Assembly: GCA_900319275.1 (NCBI GenBank)
Contig: ONNS01000016.1
Coordinates: 1 to 38,283, forward strand
Direction of reading: 5' to 3'
Length of the DNA: 38,283 nucleotides
DNA from: an uncultured Eubacteriales bacterium
GTDB lineage: Bacteria; Bacillota; Clostridia; Oscillospirales; Oscillospiraceae
Shown here: positions 17,633 through 27,276 of the stretch, in pieces
Position numbering within the stretch: position 1 is the stretch's first letter
Layout: every line of letters starts with the position of its first letter
Made by a program: the position numbers and the translations under genes
The notes under the pieces: model-generated
Told to the model about the DNA's origin: nothing
The model's database searches: none
The model's input: only the letters and a program-made list of their open reading frames with translations

Positions 17633-19065
17633 CAGCCCAGCCTCGCTTTCGTTTTGAGATAGGGGCCGCCGTCCGAGACCTTGACCCACTCCTTATAGCC
17701 CTTGCCGCAGCCGCCGGTGCCGAACACCTCGCGGTCTCTCGAGCGCATGGTGACGTTGCCCAGCAGTTCGGGCACATAGCCCGTCATGATGATCGGTGCC
17801 ACGACCTTGCCGGTCAGCTTGCCGTCGACGATCTCGCGCCCCATCTTGATGATGCACTGGATGCCCCAGTGCTTGGGGTCCTCCATGCCGCTCTCCATGC
17901 CCTCGAGCAGGTAGCCGTGCTTGACCGAGGCGATCATGTCCTCGAGCTTGTCCTCGCCGGAGTCGAAGATCGTGTTGGTCATGCGGGTGTAGACCTTGTG
18001 GGCGTAGTTTTCGCGCTTGCCGTTGCCGGTCGGCACGGTGCCGAGCCGCAGGGCGCTCAGCGCGTCGCAGATGCCGGTTTTCAGAATGCCGCGGTCGATC
18101 TCGGTCACGTCGCCGGCGAGCGTGCCCTCGTCGTCGAAGGCGTAGCTCGTCACGTCCTCGGCGCAGAGCGCGCCCTCGTGCATCGTCACCAGGTCGCTGC
18201 CGACGCGTTTGCCGATGTAGTCGCGGCCGAGCGCGCGGTTTTTGACAAACATGTCCATCTCGACGCCGTGGCCGAAGGCCTCGTGCGCGATCAGGCCCGA
18301 CACCTCGGGCGAGGTGATGATCTCGTACTCGCCCGGCTCGATCCGTCCGGCCGAGAGCAGCTCGCGCGCCTGCGCGATGGCTTTGTCCAGCTTTTCAGCA
18401 AGCTGGTCGAAGAGCTCGGGGCCGCAGAGACCGGAGATGCCCGCGTAGCCGTTCTGGACCTGGCCGTCCTTGCCCATCACGGTGACAACGACGCCCTCGG
18501 AATAGACATAGCTCTGGCTGAGATCGCGGTTGGCCGTCAGGAAGAGCTTGGAGATGTGGGTAGACTGGGCGTTGGCCATGCACTCGAGCATGTGCTCGTC
18601 CGCGGCCATGCCCCGATCGGAAATAGCCGTCAGCTTTTCGACCAGCGCCTTGACGTCCGCCGTCTCGGGCAGCGTTTCGGTCTCCTTCTCGACGAAGAGC
18701 GTCAGCGGCTCGTCGGGCAGCGCGCCGGTCGCGTAGGGCTTCACGCCGAGCGTGTCGAGCAGCGTCTGCTGGGAGGCGAGCTCGGCGCGGATGCGCGCGG
18801 CAGTCTCCTCGACCTGATCGGGGTCGAAGTCGGAGAGTGCAAATTCGCGGTACTGGCCGTCTTTACCGAGGCGCACGACCACGCCGCGCTCGGTCGTCAT
18901 GGTCTCGCTCGAAACGCTGCGGGCGCGCTGCGAGATGCGCACGGCCAGCCCCTTCGAGTCGGTCGCGAGCACCGAGACATAGTCATAGTCGCGCCCCAGC
19001 AGCTCCACCAGCCGCTTGAGAGCGGGCTTGATCGCACGGAGATACGCAGAAAATGGTGCTTTCAA
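17632..19065 (-). CDS. tldD: TldD family zinc metalloprotease
   Basis: The 477-residue subunit carries the catalytic motif HEAFGH (in VSGLIAHEAFGHGVEMDMF, about residues 259-278) and the C-terminal MRSRDREVFGTGGCGKGYKEWVKVSDGGP segment that supplies the further zinc ligand. It is the active partner of the TldE-like protein encoded directly after it. The start codon is TTG, supported by AGGAGG seven bases upstream and by the N-terminal sequence MKAPFSAYLR aligning with the family. A promoter lies about 35 bases upstream. Confidence 0.9.
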   Translation of the reverse strand: MKAPFSAYLRAIKPALKRLVELLGRDYDYVSVLATDSKGLAVRISQRARSVSSETMTTERGVVVRLGKDGQYREFALSDFDPDQVEETAARIRAELASQQTLLDTLGVKPYATGALPDEPLTLFVEKETETLPETADVKALVEKLTAISDRGMAADEHMLECMANAQSTHISKLFLTANRDLSQSYVYSEGVVVTVMGKDGQVQNGYAGISGLCGPELFDQLAEKLDKAIAQARELLSAGRIEPGEYEIITSPEVSGLIAHEAFGHGVEMDMFVKNRALGRDYIGKRVGSDLVTMHEGALCAEDVTSYAFDDEGTLAGDVTEIDRGILKTGICDALSALRLGTVPTGNGKRENYAHKVYTRMTNTIFDSGEDKLEDMIASVKHGYLLEGMESGMEDPKHWGIQCIIKMGREIVDGKLTGKVVAPIIMTGYVPELLGNVTMRSRDREVFGTGGCGKGYKEWVKVSDGGPYLKTKARLG

Positions 19066-19098
19066 TGGGTTTCCTCCTATTCATAATACGATGGCTGC

Positions 19099-19127
19099 AG
19101 TATAGCACAGAGTTGGTGCGAGTGCAA
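19099..19127 (-). promoter_or_regulatory. Promoter of tldD-tldE
   Basis: TTGCAC (19122-19127) and TATACT (19099-19104) are 17 bases apart on the minus strand. Confidence 0.75.
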
Positions 19128-19149
19128 CCGTCCGGCAGTCTTCGGTCAT

Positions 19150-19201
19150 AAGATAAAAAATATCGACAAATCCAGATTCGGAATCTGGATTTGTCGATAT
19201 T
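19150..19201 (-). terminator. Terminator of the GMP synthetase gene
   Basis: A near-perfect 21-bp stem (19159-19179 with 19181-19201, arms starting AATATCGACAAATCC) is followed on the minus strand by TTTTTTATCTTAT. Confidence 0.88.
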
Positions 19202-19227
19202 CGTATACTTGCGCGTTATCCTCAGCC

Positions 19228-20418
19228 TTATTCGTATTCGATCGTGGCCGTGGGCTTTTTCGTCACGTCGTAGACGCAGCGGGTGATGCCGGGGACCTCG
19301 TGGGTGATGCGGTCGGCGACCTTCTCGAGGAAGTCCCAGTCGAGGCGCTCGATGCTCGCGGACATGGCGTCGCGGGTGTTGATCGCGCGGATGATGCAGA
19401 TCCACTCGAAGGCGCGCTTGCCGTCCTTGATGCCGGTGGCCTTGAAGTCGGGCACGACCGTGAAGTACTGCCAGACCTTCTTGTCGAGACCGGCCTTGGC
19501 GAACTCCTCGCGGAGGATCGCGTCAGACTCGCGCACGGCCTCAAGACGGTCGCGGGTGATGGCGCCGACACAGCGCACGCCGAGACCGGGGCCGGGGAAG
19601 GGCTGACGGTTGACCATGCTGTCGGGCAGGCCGAGCGCGGCACCGACCGTGCGGACCTCGTCCTTGAAGAGGAGCTTGAGCGGCTCGACCAGCTCGAGCT
19701 TGACCTCGTCGGGCAGACCGCCGACGTTGTGGTGGGCCTTGATGCCGTCCTTGCTCTCGAGGATGTCGGGATAGATCGTGCCCTGGCCCAGGAAGCCGAT
19801 ACCGCTCAGCTTCGCGGCCTCTTCATCGAAGACCTTGATGAACTCGGCGCCGATGATCTTGCGCTTGCTTTCGGGCTCGGCCACGCCGGCGAGCTTGTCG
19901 AGGAAGCGGTCGGTCGCGTCGACGTAAATCAGGTTCGCGCCGAGCTGCTTTTCAAACACGTCGATGACCTGCTGGCTCTCGCCCTTGCGCATCAGACCGT
20001 GGTTGACGTGGATGGCCGTGAGCTGCTTGCCGACGGCCTTGATCAGCAGGGCCGCAACGACAGAGGAGTCGACGCCGCCGGAGAGGGCCAGCAGCACGCT
20101 GCCGTCGCCGATCTGCTTGCGCAGCAGGTCGACCTGGGCGTCGATGAAGGCCTCGGCCAGGGCGGGGGTGGTGATGCGCTCCATGCTCTCGGGGCGGAGG
20201 TTGCCGTCGAGGATGCCGGACACGGGATAATGCTCCAGCGCGCTCACCGCGGCGACAAGCTGATCGTCCGTCGCCGTGCCGTCATAGGTGACAACAGCCT
20301 CACCGGCCACGCGGCTGACAACGGCCTTGGAAACGCCGGGCACCGCCTCGAGCGCGGCCTTGACCTTGGCTTCGCACTTTTCGCAGCCCATGCCGGTGAT
20401 AAAGAGTACTCTCTCCAT
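19228..20418 (-). CDS. guaA: HMA domain fused to GMP synthetase ATP-pyrophosphatase, no glutaminase domain
   Basis: The 396-residue protein has two parts. Residues 1-70 form a heavy-metal-associated domain with GMGCEKCEAKV (Cys12, Cys15), PGVSKAVV and VVTYDG. Residues 80-396 are the complete C-terminal two thirds of GuaA: ATP loop LALSGGVDSSV (111-121), GTIYPDILESKDGIKAHHNVGG, RQPFPGPGLGVRCVG and the dimer end YDVTKKPTATIEYE. This part converts XMP to GMP using ATP and ammonia. The class I glutamine amidotransferase domain of about 200 residues that normally precedes it is absent. The start follows AAGGAGA and there is no frameshift or upstream remnant of a glutaminase. Either ammonia is used directly, a separate glutaminase subunit exists elsewhere, or a full-length guaA is also present. 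Confidence 0.9.
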   Translation of the reverse strand: MERVLFITGMGCEKCEAKVKAALEAVPGVSKAVVSRVAGEAVVTYDGTATDDQLVAAVSALEHYPVSGILDGNLRPESMERITTPALAEAFIDAQVDLLRKQIGDGSVLLALSGGVDSSVVAALLIKAVGKQLTAIHVNHGLMRKGESQQVIDVFEKQLGANLIYVDATDRFLDKLAGVAEPESKRKIIGAEFIKVFDEEAAKLSGIGFLGQGTIYPDILESKDGIKAHHNVGGLPDEVKLELVEPLKLLFKDEVRTVGAALGLPDSMVNRQPFPGPGLGVRCVGAITRDRLEAVRESDAILREEFAKAGLDKKVWQYFTVVPDFKATGIKDGKRAFEWICIIRAINTRDAMSASIERLDWDFLEKVADRITHEVPGITRCVYDVTKKPTATIEYE

Positions 20419-20442
20419 GGGAATCGCTCTCCTTTGTAAATA

Positions 20443-20610
20443 ATACTGTTCTCAAATTAAAATCTTTGATTTTAATTTGAGCTTTTGCAAAGCCTAAGTG
20501 CCGCACAAGTGCGGTTGGCTTTGCAAAAGTCGTCTTATACGAACTCTACGCCGCTGCGGCGGCTATCAAAAGCTTGAAAGGCTTTTCAAGCTTTTGATCA
20601 GAGTTCTGTA
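20443..20610. repeat. Multi-hairpin repeat C, copy 2, in the GMP synthetase leader
   Basis: The element has the same length and order of hairpins as 11303-11470, with 11 base differences. Four of these form two compensatory pairs (T:A to C:G at 20506/20509 and A:T to G:C at 20553/20560). One turns a T-G wobble into C-G, four are in loops, one is in the CGTCT linker and one is at the outer edge. It lies between the promoter and the ribosome site of the guaA-like gene, so it is transcribed as part of that mRNA. Confidence 0.9.
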
Positions 20611-20614
20611 TCAA

Positions 20615-20682
20615 ATCCGGCGGAGATAATCGTAACTATCTGCCGCCGGATGTATTATACTGTATTTCTTTTCTTAACACAA
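20615..20682 (-). promoter_or_regulatory. Promoter and 5'-end hairpin of the GMP synthetase mRNA
   Basis: TTGTGT (20677-20682) and TATAAT (20654-20659) are 17 bases apart on the minus strand. The predicted RNA begins almost directly with a hairpin whose arms are ATCCGGCGG-c-AGATA and TATCT-CCGCCGGAT (20615-20651), which would shield the 5' end. No purine or other known riboswitch pattern was recognised in the 230-base leader. Confidence 0.75.
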
Positions 20683-20773
20683 GAGCAAAGTCAAGCCGAC
20701 CCTTGCAAAATTCACGAATTTCCGCCGTGAAATTTTGTTGAAAAAGCTTGAAAACCGGTGTTTTCCGGCCAGC

Positions 20774-21385
20774 TTATCCGATCCGCACGCCGGCGGCCTT
20801 GAGTTCGCGCCGCAGTCGCGGCACGTCGTCGTAGAAGACCGAGCCGCGCATGCCGAGCCGGTTGGCCGCCTCCATATTGCCGGGCCAGTCGTCGATGAAC
20901 CAGCACTCCTCGGGCTTGAGGTTGTACGTCCGGAACAGCAGCTGGTAGATCTCCTTTTCCGGCTTTAAGATCCGGTGGTCGGCCGAGACGATCTTGCCGT
21001 CGAAGCACTCCGAGCCCGGGATGCGGTCGAAATAGCGGTGCAGGCAGGCCGTGGCGTTCGACAGGAGATAGATCCCGTAGCCCGCGGCCTTGAGCTCGCG
21101 CACCAGCGGCGCCATGTCCCGCACGGGCCAGAGTTCCTCCTCCCACCAGGCGCGGCAGAAGTGCTCAGCGGCCGGGTGCAGATGCGCGGGCAGGCGCGCG
21201 AGGATCGCGGGCAATACCTCCTCCACGCTCAGGCCGCGGTCGAGCGCGGTCCACTCGGCGCTCGTGAATACCTCGCGCTCGAGCAGCGCCGCGTCCTCGC
21301 CGGTATAGCCGAGACGCTCGACAAGGCGGTGGGGATCCCAGTAGATCAGGACCTTTCCCATGTCAAATACGATATTTTTAATCAT
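20774..21385 (-). CDS. HAD-superfamily phosphatase (HAD-IA, YihX-like)
   Basis: The 203-residue protein has HAD motif I as VFDMGKVL (nucleophile Asp8). The usual second aspartate is Gly, the same variation seen in the sugar-phosphate phosphatase YihX (FDLGNV). Motif II is YLLSNATA, the motif III lysine is in ILKPEKEIY and motif IV is CWFIDDWPGN. It should hydrolyse a small phosphate ester such as a sugar phosphate. It begins seven bases after the ABC permease stop and shares its transcript, so it may act on the imported substrate. That link is an inference. Confidence 0.85.
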   Translation of the reverse strand: MIKNIVFDMGKVLIYWDPHRLVERLGYTGEDAALLEREVFTSAEWTALDRGLSVEEVLPAILARLPAHLHPAAEHFCRAWWEEELWPVRDMAPLVRELKAAGYGIYLLSNATACLHRYFDRIPGSECFDGKIVSADHRILKPEKEIYQLLFRTYNLKPEECWFIDDWPGNMEAANRLGMRGSVFYDDVPRLRRELKAAGVRIG

Positions 21386-21392
21386 TTAGCGC

Positions 21393-23290
21393 TCAGCTTG
21401 CCTCCTTTTTTGCGTTTTTTCTTCCGCTGAGTTTTTCAAAGAACTTTCTGCGGCGGTCGCGCGCTTCCAGCCGCTCGCCGAGATCGCGCGAGCCCACGCC
21501 GTACACGAGATACAAAATCAGCCCGGACACCAGCATGATGAACACTGTCGAGGCGCAGCGGCGGCCCGAGGCGTTGACGTTGTAGCCGTAGAGCCCCTCC
21601 TCGGCGCACATGGCCTGGATGACCATGGCGTAGCTGGTGCCGTAGGTGCTGGCGAAGGTGGCGGACATGTCGTACTCGGTGAAGAGCGCGTTGAAGTTCA
21701 GCGCAAACACGGCCAGGACGCTCGGCAGGATGATCGGCAGCTTGACCTTCAGGAAGGTGCCGATCTGGCTGGAGCCGAGATTGCGCGCCGCGTCCTCAAG
21801 CTCCTCGTCGATCGAGTAGAAGCTGGCCTTGATCATGCGCAGCGAGAAGGGCAGCTTCGTCACCGTATAGGCCATGACGATCAGGAAGCGGACGTTCTGC
21901 GCGTAGTAGAGGTTCATGTTGCCGACGTACCACACGTTGTTGGAATTGAAGAAGGTGCGGTAGGAATAGCAGATCAGGATCGTGGGCAGCAGCCAGGGGA
22001 AGAGCAGGGCGTACTCGAGGATCACGCCGGTGCCCTTGTTCTTTTTCTTGAACATATAGTTGACCGCCACCACGACGATCACGCAGGCGAGCGCCGCCGC
22101 GAGCGCCGAGAGGATAAAGCTCAGCTTGATGCCGCCGAGCGTCGCGTCGTTCGAGAACACGCCCGAGATCGAGCCGACGCGGGTCTTGTACTTGCCGCGG
22201 CTGGTGAGATACTCAAAGTCCTGCTGGCCGAAGAAGTTGATCAGCGTCCAGTGGCCGAGATCCAGCTTTTTCAGCCGGATCGCGCTGTAGGTCTGGAAGG
22301 AGAAAATGATGATCATCACGACCGGGGTCATGTAGATGATGAAGAGCACATAGGCGTAGATGTGCGCGATCACATTGGCCACGGGGTTATTGATCTTCTG
22401 CTTCTGGAGCCTGGCCTTGGTCTTGGACACCGAGAGATAGTGGCCGCGGCGCTCGTAGGCCGAGAGCACGGTCAGCAGCACGATCGTGAACATGGCGAGG
22501 ATGATCGAGAGCAGGGCGGCGCGGGCCTGGGGGAAGGCCTCGTCGGCCGAGGAGGAGCCGGCCAGACGCACGATCTCGGGGTTGATCGAGTCATAGCCCA
22601 GCAGCGTCGGCGCCGACATGGCGCACAGGCCCGTGATAAAAGTCATGACCGTCAGCGAGAACAGCGTCGGGATCAGCGTCGGCAGCACGACCTTCCAGAG
22701 CACCTTGAAGGGGTTGGCGCCCATGTTGCGCGCAGCCTCTACGGTGTTGTAGTCGATGCCGCGGATCGCGTTTCTGAGGAAGAGCATGTGGTTCGAGGTG
22801 CAGGCGAAGGTCATGGTAAACAGCACCGCGTTGAAGCCCGAGAACCAGTTCGGGTTCATGTCCGGGAACGCGTTTTTCAGCGCCGTGGTGATGATGCCGT
22901 CGTTGGCGTAGAGGAACATATAGCCCGTGACGAGCGCAACGCCGGAGTAGATCATCGTGGTCATGTAGCCGAGACGCAGGATTTTCGCGCCCTTGATGTC
23001 AAAGTACTCGGTCAGCAGCACGATCGAGATGCCGACCACATTGACCGTGATCACGAGCAGCACGGCGAGCTTTAAGGAGTTCCAGACGTATTTGCCCATC
23101 GTGCCGGCCAGGAAGAAGCGGATGACCGCGAAGGGATCGCGCTCTCCTGCGGCGTTTTTCGTGTTGAAAATGCTTGTCAGCGTATTCAGGCAGGGCAGCA
23201 GCATAAAGCCAAAGAAGAGATAGGCGAAAAAGGCCACGCCCACCAGCCTGACAAGCAGCTCCGGGCGGAGCTTTCTGTCAAGCGTCTGGT

Positions 23291-23294
<4 letters not shown>
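21393..23294 (-). CDS. ABC importer permease with two fused transmembrane domains (FbpB-like)
   Basis: The 633-residue protein contains about twelve membrane helices in two BPD_transp_1 domains. Each has the ATPase-docking EAA loop (EAARNMGANPFKVLWKVVLP and EDAARNLGSSQIGTFLKVKLP). A fused double permease is typical of ferric-iron importers of the Fbp/Sfu type and of some phosphonate or thiamine systems. It overlaps the ATPase gene by four bases. The ATPase at 23291 and the binding protein at 24597 complete the transporter. Confidence 0.9.
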
Positions 23295-24307
<1,013 letters not shown>

Positions 24308-24335
24308 AGGAGCGTCTCTCCTTTTTATAAGATAA

Positions 24336-24359
24336 GGGGCTTGGGTGACCCCAAGCCCC
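24336..24359 (-). terminator. Intercistronic hairpin between binding protein and ATPase genes
   Basis: GGGGCTTGGG and CCCAAGCCCC pair across a short loop, followed on the minus strand by TTATCTTAT. A weak terminator here would give more binding protein than ATPase and permease, as is common for such operons. Confidence 0.6.
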
Positions 24360-24370
24360 CATGCGGGTTA

Positions 24371-24582
24371 TTTTGTTTTGTGGGTATCAGCTTGCTTCAT
24401 CTTGACAGGAACACCGTAGGGGCGATTCATGAATCGCCCGGCAGAACGAGGCTCGTTTTACCAATTCGCCCGGGCGATCCCGTAAAATACAAGATTCTCC
24501 CGCGCGGGCCGTTCGTGAACGGCCCCTACAGTGAAATACCCGTATACGAGCTAAGCGGACCCGATACCCATGTTTTGTTTTG
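24371..24582. mobile_element. Miniature inverted-repeat element with probable target duplication
   Basis: The ends TGGGTATC (24381-24388) and GATACCCA (24563-24570) are inverted. TTTTGTTTTG occurs just outside each end (24371-24380 and 24573-24582), as a target duplication would. Inside are two hairpins that begin and end with GTAGGGGC / GCCCCTAC (24416-24439 and 24506-24529). No coding capacity is present, so any movement depended on an enzyme encoded elsewhere. It splits the gap between the binding-protein stop and the intercistronic hairpin. Confidence 0.7.
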
Positions 24583-24596
24583 TCAGTCCGTCTCAA

Positions 24597-25814
24597 TCAG
24601 CCGGCGGCCTGGGTCAGGGTGGCCCAGTCAAGGCTGTCCCAGTTGGGCTCGGCGGGGGCGTCAGCGGCGTCCTTCCAGTAGAAGCCCAGGTTGGTCATGA
24701 TGTTGGTCCACTCGCTGTTGTGCGCGGCCACATATTCGGCATAGCTCAGATCGGTGCCTTCGACGGTGTTGAGCGCGAAGTTCGGGATCTCATAGATAGC
24801 GGGGATGCCGTCGGGATAGAGCTCGTCGGCAGCGGCCTTGTTGCAGGGATAGGAGTCAAACTCTTCACCCCAGGCAGCCTGTACCTCGGCAGAGCCGAAC
24901 CACTCGGCAAAGGCCTTGACAGCTTCGGTCTGCTCCTCGGTGCGGCCGGCCTTGTCGAGAATGCCGATGTACTCGGCGATGTAGTAGGTGCCGTCCTTGA
25001 TGTCGGCCAGAGCCCAGTTCTCAGGCTCGAAGGTGCCGAGCAGCGGATGGTCGGAGCCCTCGGCGGCCACGTCGATCTTGCCGTACAGGGCGGAGGAGTA
25101 GAACTCGGAGACGGCAACGTCGCCCTTGTTCAGCGGATCAAAGCCGTACTTGTAGTCGTCGCCGCCGAACTTGCCGTCCGCGCAGAACTTCCACAGCGTC
25201 TTCCAGCCGTCAAGGCTGATGCCGCCGGCCGGGGAGGCGGGATCGGTGAAGGGGTAGAGCATAGCGGAGTTGATGTTCATGTTGGTGGTGCCGCCGACCT
25301 TGTTCTGGCGGTACCAGGTATACCCGGAGTTAACCACATCGGCCCAGTGGTCGAAGTGCAGCTCCTCGCCGTTGGTGCCCAGCTCGTCGGTGCGGTAGAG
25401 CATCAGGACGTTCTGAATGACGATGCCGTAGGCCTTTCCGTCATACTTGAAGTCGCCGACTTCGTCAGCCCAGGTCGGCGTCCAGTCCAGAATGGAGAGG
25501 TTCTCATACTGGCCCTTGATCAGCTGGCTCCAGCGGGTCTCGTTCAGACCGAAGATCAGGTCGCCGTCTTTATTCTCGTTAGCGGCCTGGATGGCGGCGG
25601 AGTCGCCCGAAATGACCTCGTTGGTGTCAAGGCTGATGTTGAAGCCGGCGGCCTTGGCCTCGTTGATGAGCCAGGTCACACGCTCGGTGGAGTTGGAGTT
25701 GGAATAGATGCGGATGGTGTATCCGGAGTAATCCTTCCCACCGTCTGCGCTGGCCGTAATGCCCAGAGACAGCACCATGGTCAGTGCCAGAATGATTGCC
25801 AGGAATTTTTTCAT
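24597..25814 (-). CDS. ABC importer solute-binding protein (ferric-iron/thiamine-type)
   Basis: The 405-residue exported protein starts with a signal peptide (residues 1-23). The chosen ATG follows AGGAGGAAAGCAAC. The mature part has the extracellular solute-binding fold of the Fbp/thiamine/polyamine group (YTIRIYSNSNSTERVTWLI first strand, then GDLIFGLNETRWSQLI and a C-terminal AFAEWFGSAEVQAAWGEEF helix). It is unusually acidic. No lipobox cysteine is seen near the cleavage site, so membrane attachment is unclear. It heads the leftward importer operon from a strong promoter. The substrate could be iron, thiamine or another small cation. Confidence 0.87.
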   Translation of the reverse strand: MKKFLAIILALTMVLSLGITASADGGKDYSGYTIRIYSNSNSTERVTWLINEAKAAGFNISLDTNEVISGDSAAIQAANENKDGDLIFGLNETRWSQLIKGQYENLSILDWTPTWADEVGDFKYDGKAYGIVIQNVLMLYRTDELGTNGEELHFDHWADVVNSGYTWYRQNKVGGTTNMNINSAMLYPFTDPASPAGGISLDGWKTLWKFCADGKFGGDDYKYGFDPLNKGDVAVSEFYSSALYGKIDVAAEGSDHPLLGTFEPENWALADIKDGTYYIAEYIGILDKAGRTEEQTEAVKAFAEWFGSAEVQAAWGEEFDSYPCNKAAADELYPDGIPAIYEIPNFALNTVEGTDLSYAEYVAAHNSEWTNIMTNLGFYWKDAADAPAEPNWDSLDWATLTQAAG

Positions 25815-25889
25815 GTTGCTTTCCTCCTGTAATGTGATTTTGGGCGCATCGCGCGCTCCCGAGAAAGCCTTTGCTTTCTGCATAAGCCG

Positions 25890-25918
25890 ATTATAGTCCC
25901 GGCGCGTTTGTTTGTCAA
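25890..25918 (-). promoter_or_regulatory. Consensus promoter of the leftward ABC operon
   Basis: TTGACA (25913-25918) and TATAAT (25890-25895) are 17 bases apart on the minus strand. The leader begins TATAATCGG-CTTATGCAG and contains a GAAAGC / GCTTTC hairpin. The rest of the 325-base divergent region 25815-26139 is AT-rich and holds no gene. Confidence 0.88.
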
Positions 25919-26040
25919 TCATGCACAGAGAAAGAATCAATAATTTGATGATTTTATATGTCTGCGATGCCTGCTTCATTCCCCTACCGCGGTCAGCCCC
26001 CGTCTCTCCCTGCAAATTGTAAAATCATTTTGATAGAATG

Positions 26041-26069
26041 TTGACAACGTAAGGTGGAAGGTCTATAAT
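26041..26069 (+). promoter_or_regulatory. Consensus promoter of the rightward ABC operon
   Basis: TTGACA (26041-26046) and TATAAT (26064-26069) are 17 bases apart. TATAATCGG and GCTTATGCAG (26086-26095) recur in the leftward promoter, so the two may share a regulator. No convincing Fur or DtxR box was found by eye. Confidence 0.88.
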
Positions 26070-26139
26070 CGGTTTTGTTCAAAATGCTTATGCAGTTGTA
26101 GGCATTTTCCAGAAAATTTTTTAACAGGAGGATCCACCA

Positions 26140-27237
26140 ATGAAAAAAGCATTAGCACTGCTGCTCGCTTTCGTCATGGTCGCAGCTCTCATGGTCACAG
26201 CTTACGCCGATGACGACATGGACAAGCTGATCGCCGACGCGCAGGCCGAGGGCGAACTGGTCGTATACGGCTCCTGCGAGGAAGAATACCTTGCCGCCGC
26301 GTGCGAGAACTTCCAGAAGCTCTACGGGATCAAGACCTCTTACCAGCGCCTCTCCACGGGCGAGGTTCCTGCCAAGATCGAAGAAGAGAACGGCAAGCCC
26401 TCCGCCGATGTGTGGTTCGGCGGCACCAACAACCCCTACGACAGTCTGGCGGCCAAGGGCTTCCTGGACAATTCCTATGTCCCCATGAACGCCTCCCACC
26501 TGACCAAGGATATCTACAAGGACCCCAACGGCTACTGGTACGGCATCTACACCGGCCTGCTGGGCTTCATGGTCAACACCGATGAGCTCGAGCGCATGGG
26601 TCTTGAAGCGCCCCAGAGCTGGGACGATCTGCTCAAGCCCGAGTACAAGGGTCTGATCTGGCTGTCGAACTACAAGACCGCCGGCACCCCGAAGCTGGTC
26701 GCCAACCTCATGATCCAGCTCAAGGGCCATGACGAGGGCGTCCAGTACCTCGTAGACCTCGACAAGAACGTCCAGGTCTATACCAAGTCCGGCTCCGGCC
26801 CGTCCAAGAACGTCGGCACCGGTGAGTGCGTCATTGGTATCGGCTTCCTGCACGACGGCATCACCCAGATCGTCGACAACGGCTATGACAACGTCGCGCT
26901 GGTCGTCCCCTCTGACGGCACGGCCTGCGAGATCGGCCCCGTCGCCATCTTCAAGGGCGCTGCTCACCCCGCCGCGGCCAGGCTCTTCATGGAGTACGCC
27001 CTGAGCCCCGACTGCGTTGAGCTCGCTGCCCAGCACGGCTCTTATCAGTTCCTGGTCATCGACAACGCCGAGCAGCCCGCGGCGGCCGTCGAGTTTGGCC
27101 TGGATCCGAGTCTCGTTTGGGACGGCTATGACTTTGCCAAGGCTGTCACCGATACCGACCAGAACGTTGCTGACGTTATGGCAGCGATCGAGGCTGCGGG
27201 CAGCGACGTCGGCGAGGGCCGTTTCCAGACCTCGTGA
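26140..27237 (+). CDS. Ferric-iron-type ABC solute-binding protein (AfuA/FutA-like)
   Basis: The 365-residue protein has a signal peptide (residues 1-23, ending VTAYA-DDD). The mature part has the COG1840 pattern: LVVYGSCEEEYL, SADVWFGGTNNPYD, GLLGFMVNTDELE, SWDDLLKPEYKGLIWLSNY and a late ARLFMEYALSPDCVELAA. These proteins bind Fe3+ or, in some AfuA relatives, sugar phosphates. It is unrelated in close sequence to the binding protein of the divergent operon, so the two importers likely take different ligands or forms of one metal. An intrinsic hairpin separates it from the permease gene. Confidence 0.9.
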   Translation: MKKALALLLAFVMVAALMVTAYADDDMDKLIADAQAEGELVVYGSCEEEYLAAACENFQKLYGIKTSYQRLSTGEVPAKIEEENGKPSADVWFGGTNNPYDSLAAKGFLDNSYVPMNASHLTKDIYKDPNGYWYGIYTGLLGFMVNTDELERMGLEAPQSWDDLLKPEYKGLIWLSNYKTAGTPKLVANLMIQLKGHDEGVQYLVDLDKNVQVYTKSGSGPSKNVGTGECVIGIGFLHDGITQIVDNGYDNVALVVPSDGTACEIGPVAIFKGAAHPAAARLFMEYALSPDCVELAAQHGSYQFLVIDNAEQPAAAVEFGLDPSLVWDGYDFAKAVTDTDQNVADVMAAIEAAGSDVGEGRFQTS

Positions 27238-27276
27238 TCGCGCCGTTTGCAGCATCCAACATCTAAACACATCCGC

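Noticed and set aside
20419-20682. A purine or other known riboswitch in the GMP synthetase leader.
   Set aside because: No purine-riboswitch core or other class pattern was recognised. The leader is filled by a 5' hairpin and repeat C.
20774-21385. The HAD protein as catalytically dead because motif I is DMG rather than DxD.
   Set aside because: The same substitution occurs in active YihX-type phosphatases, and motifs II-IV are intact.
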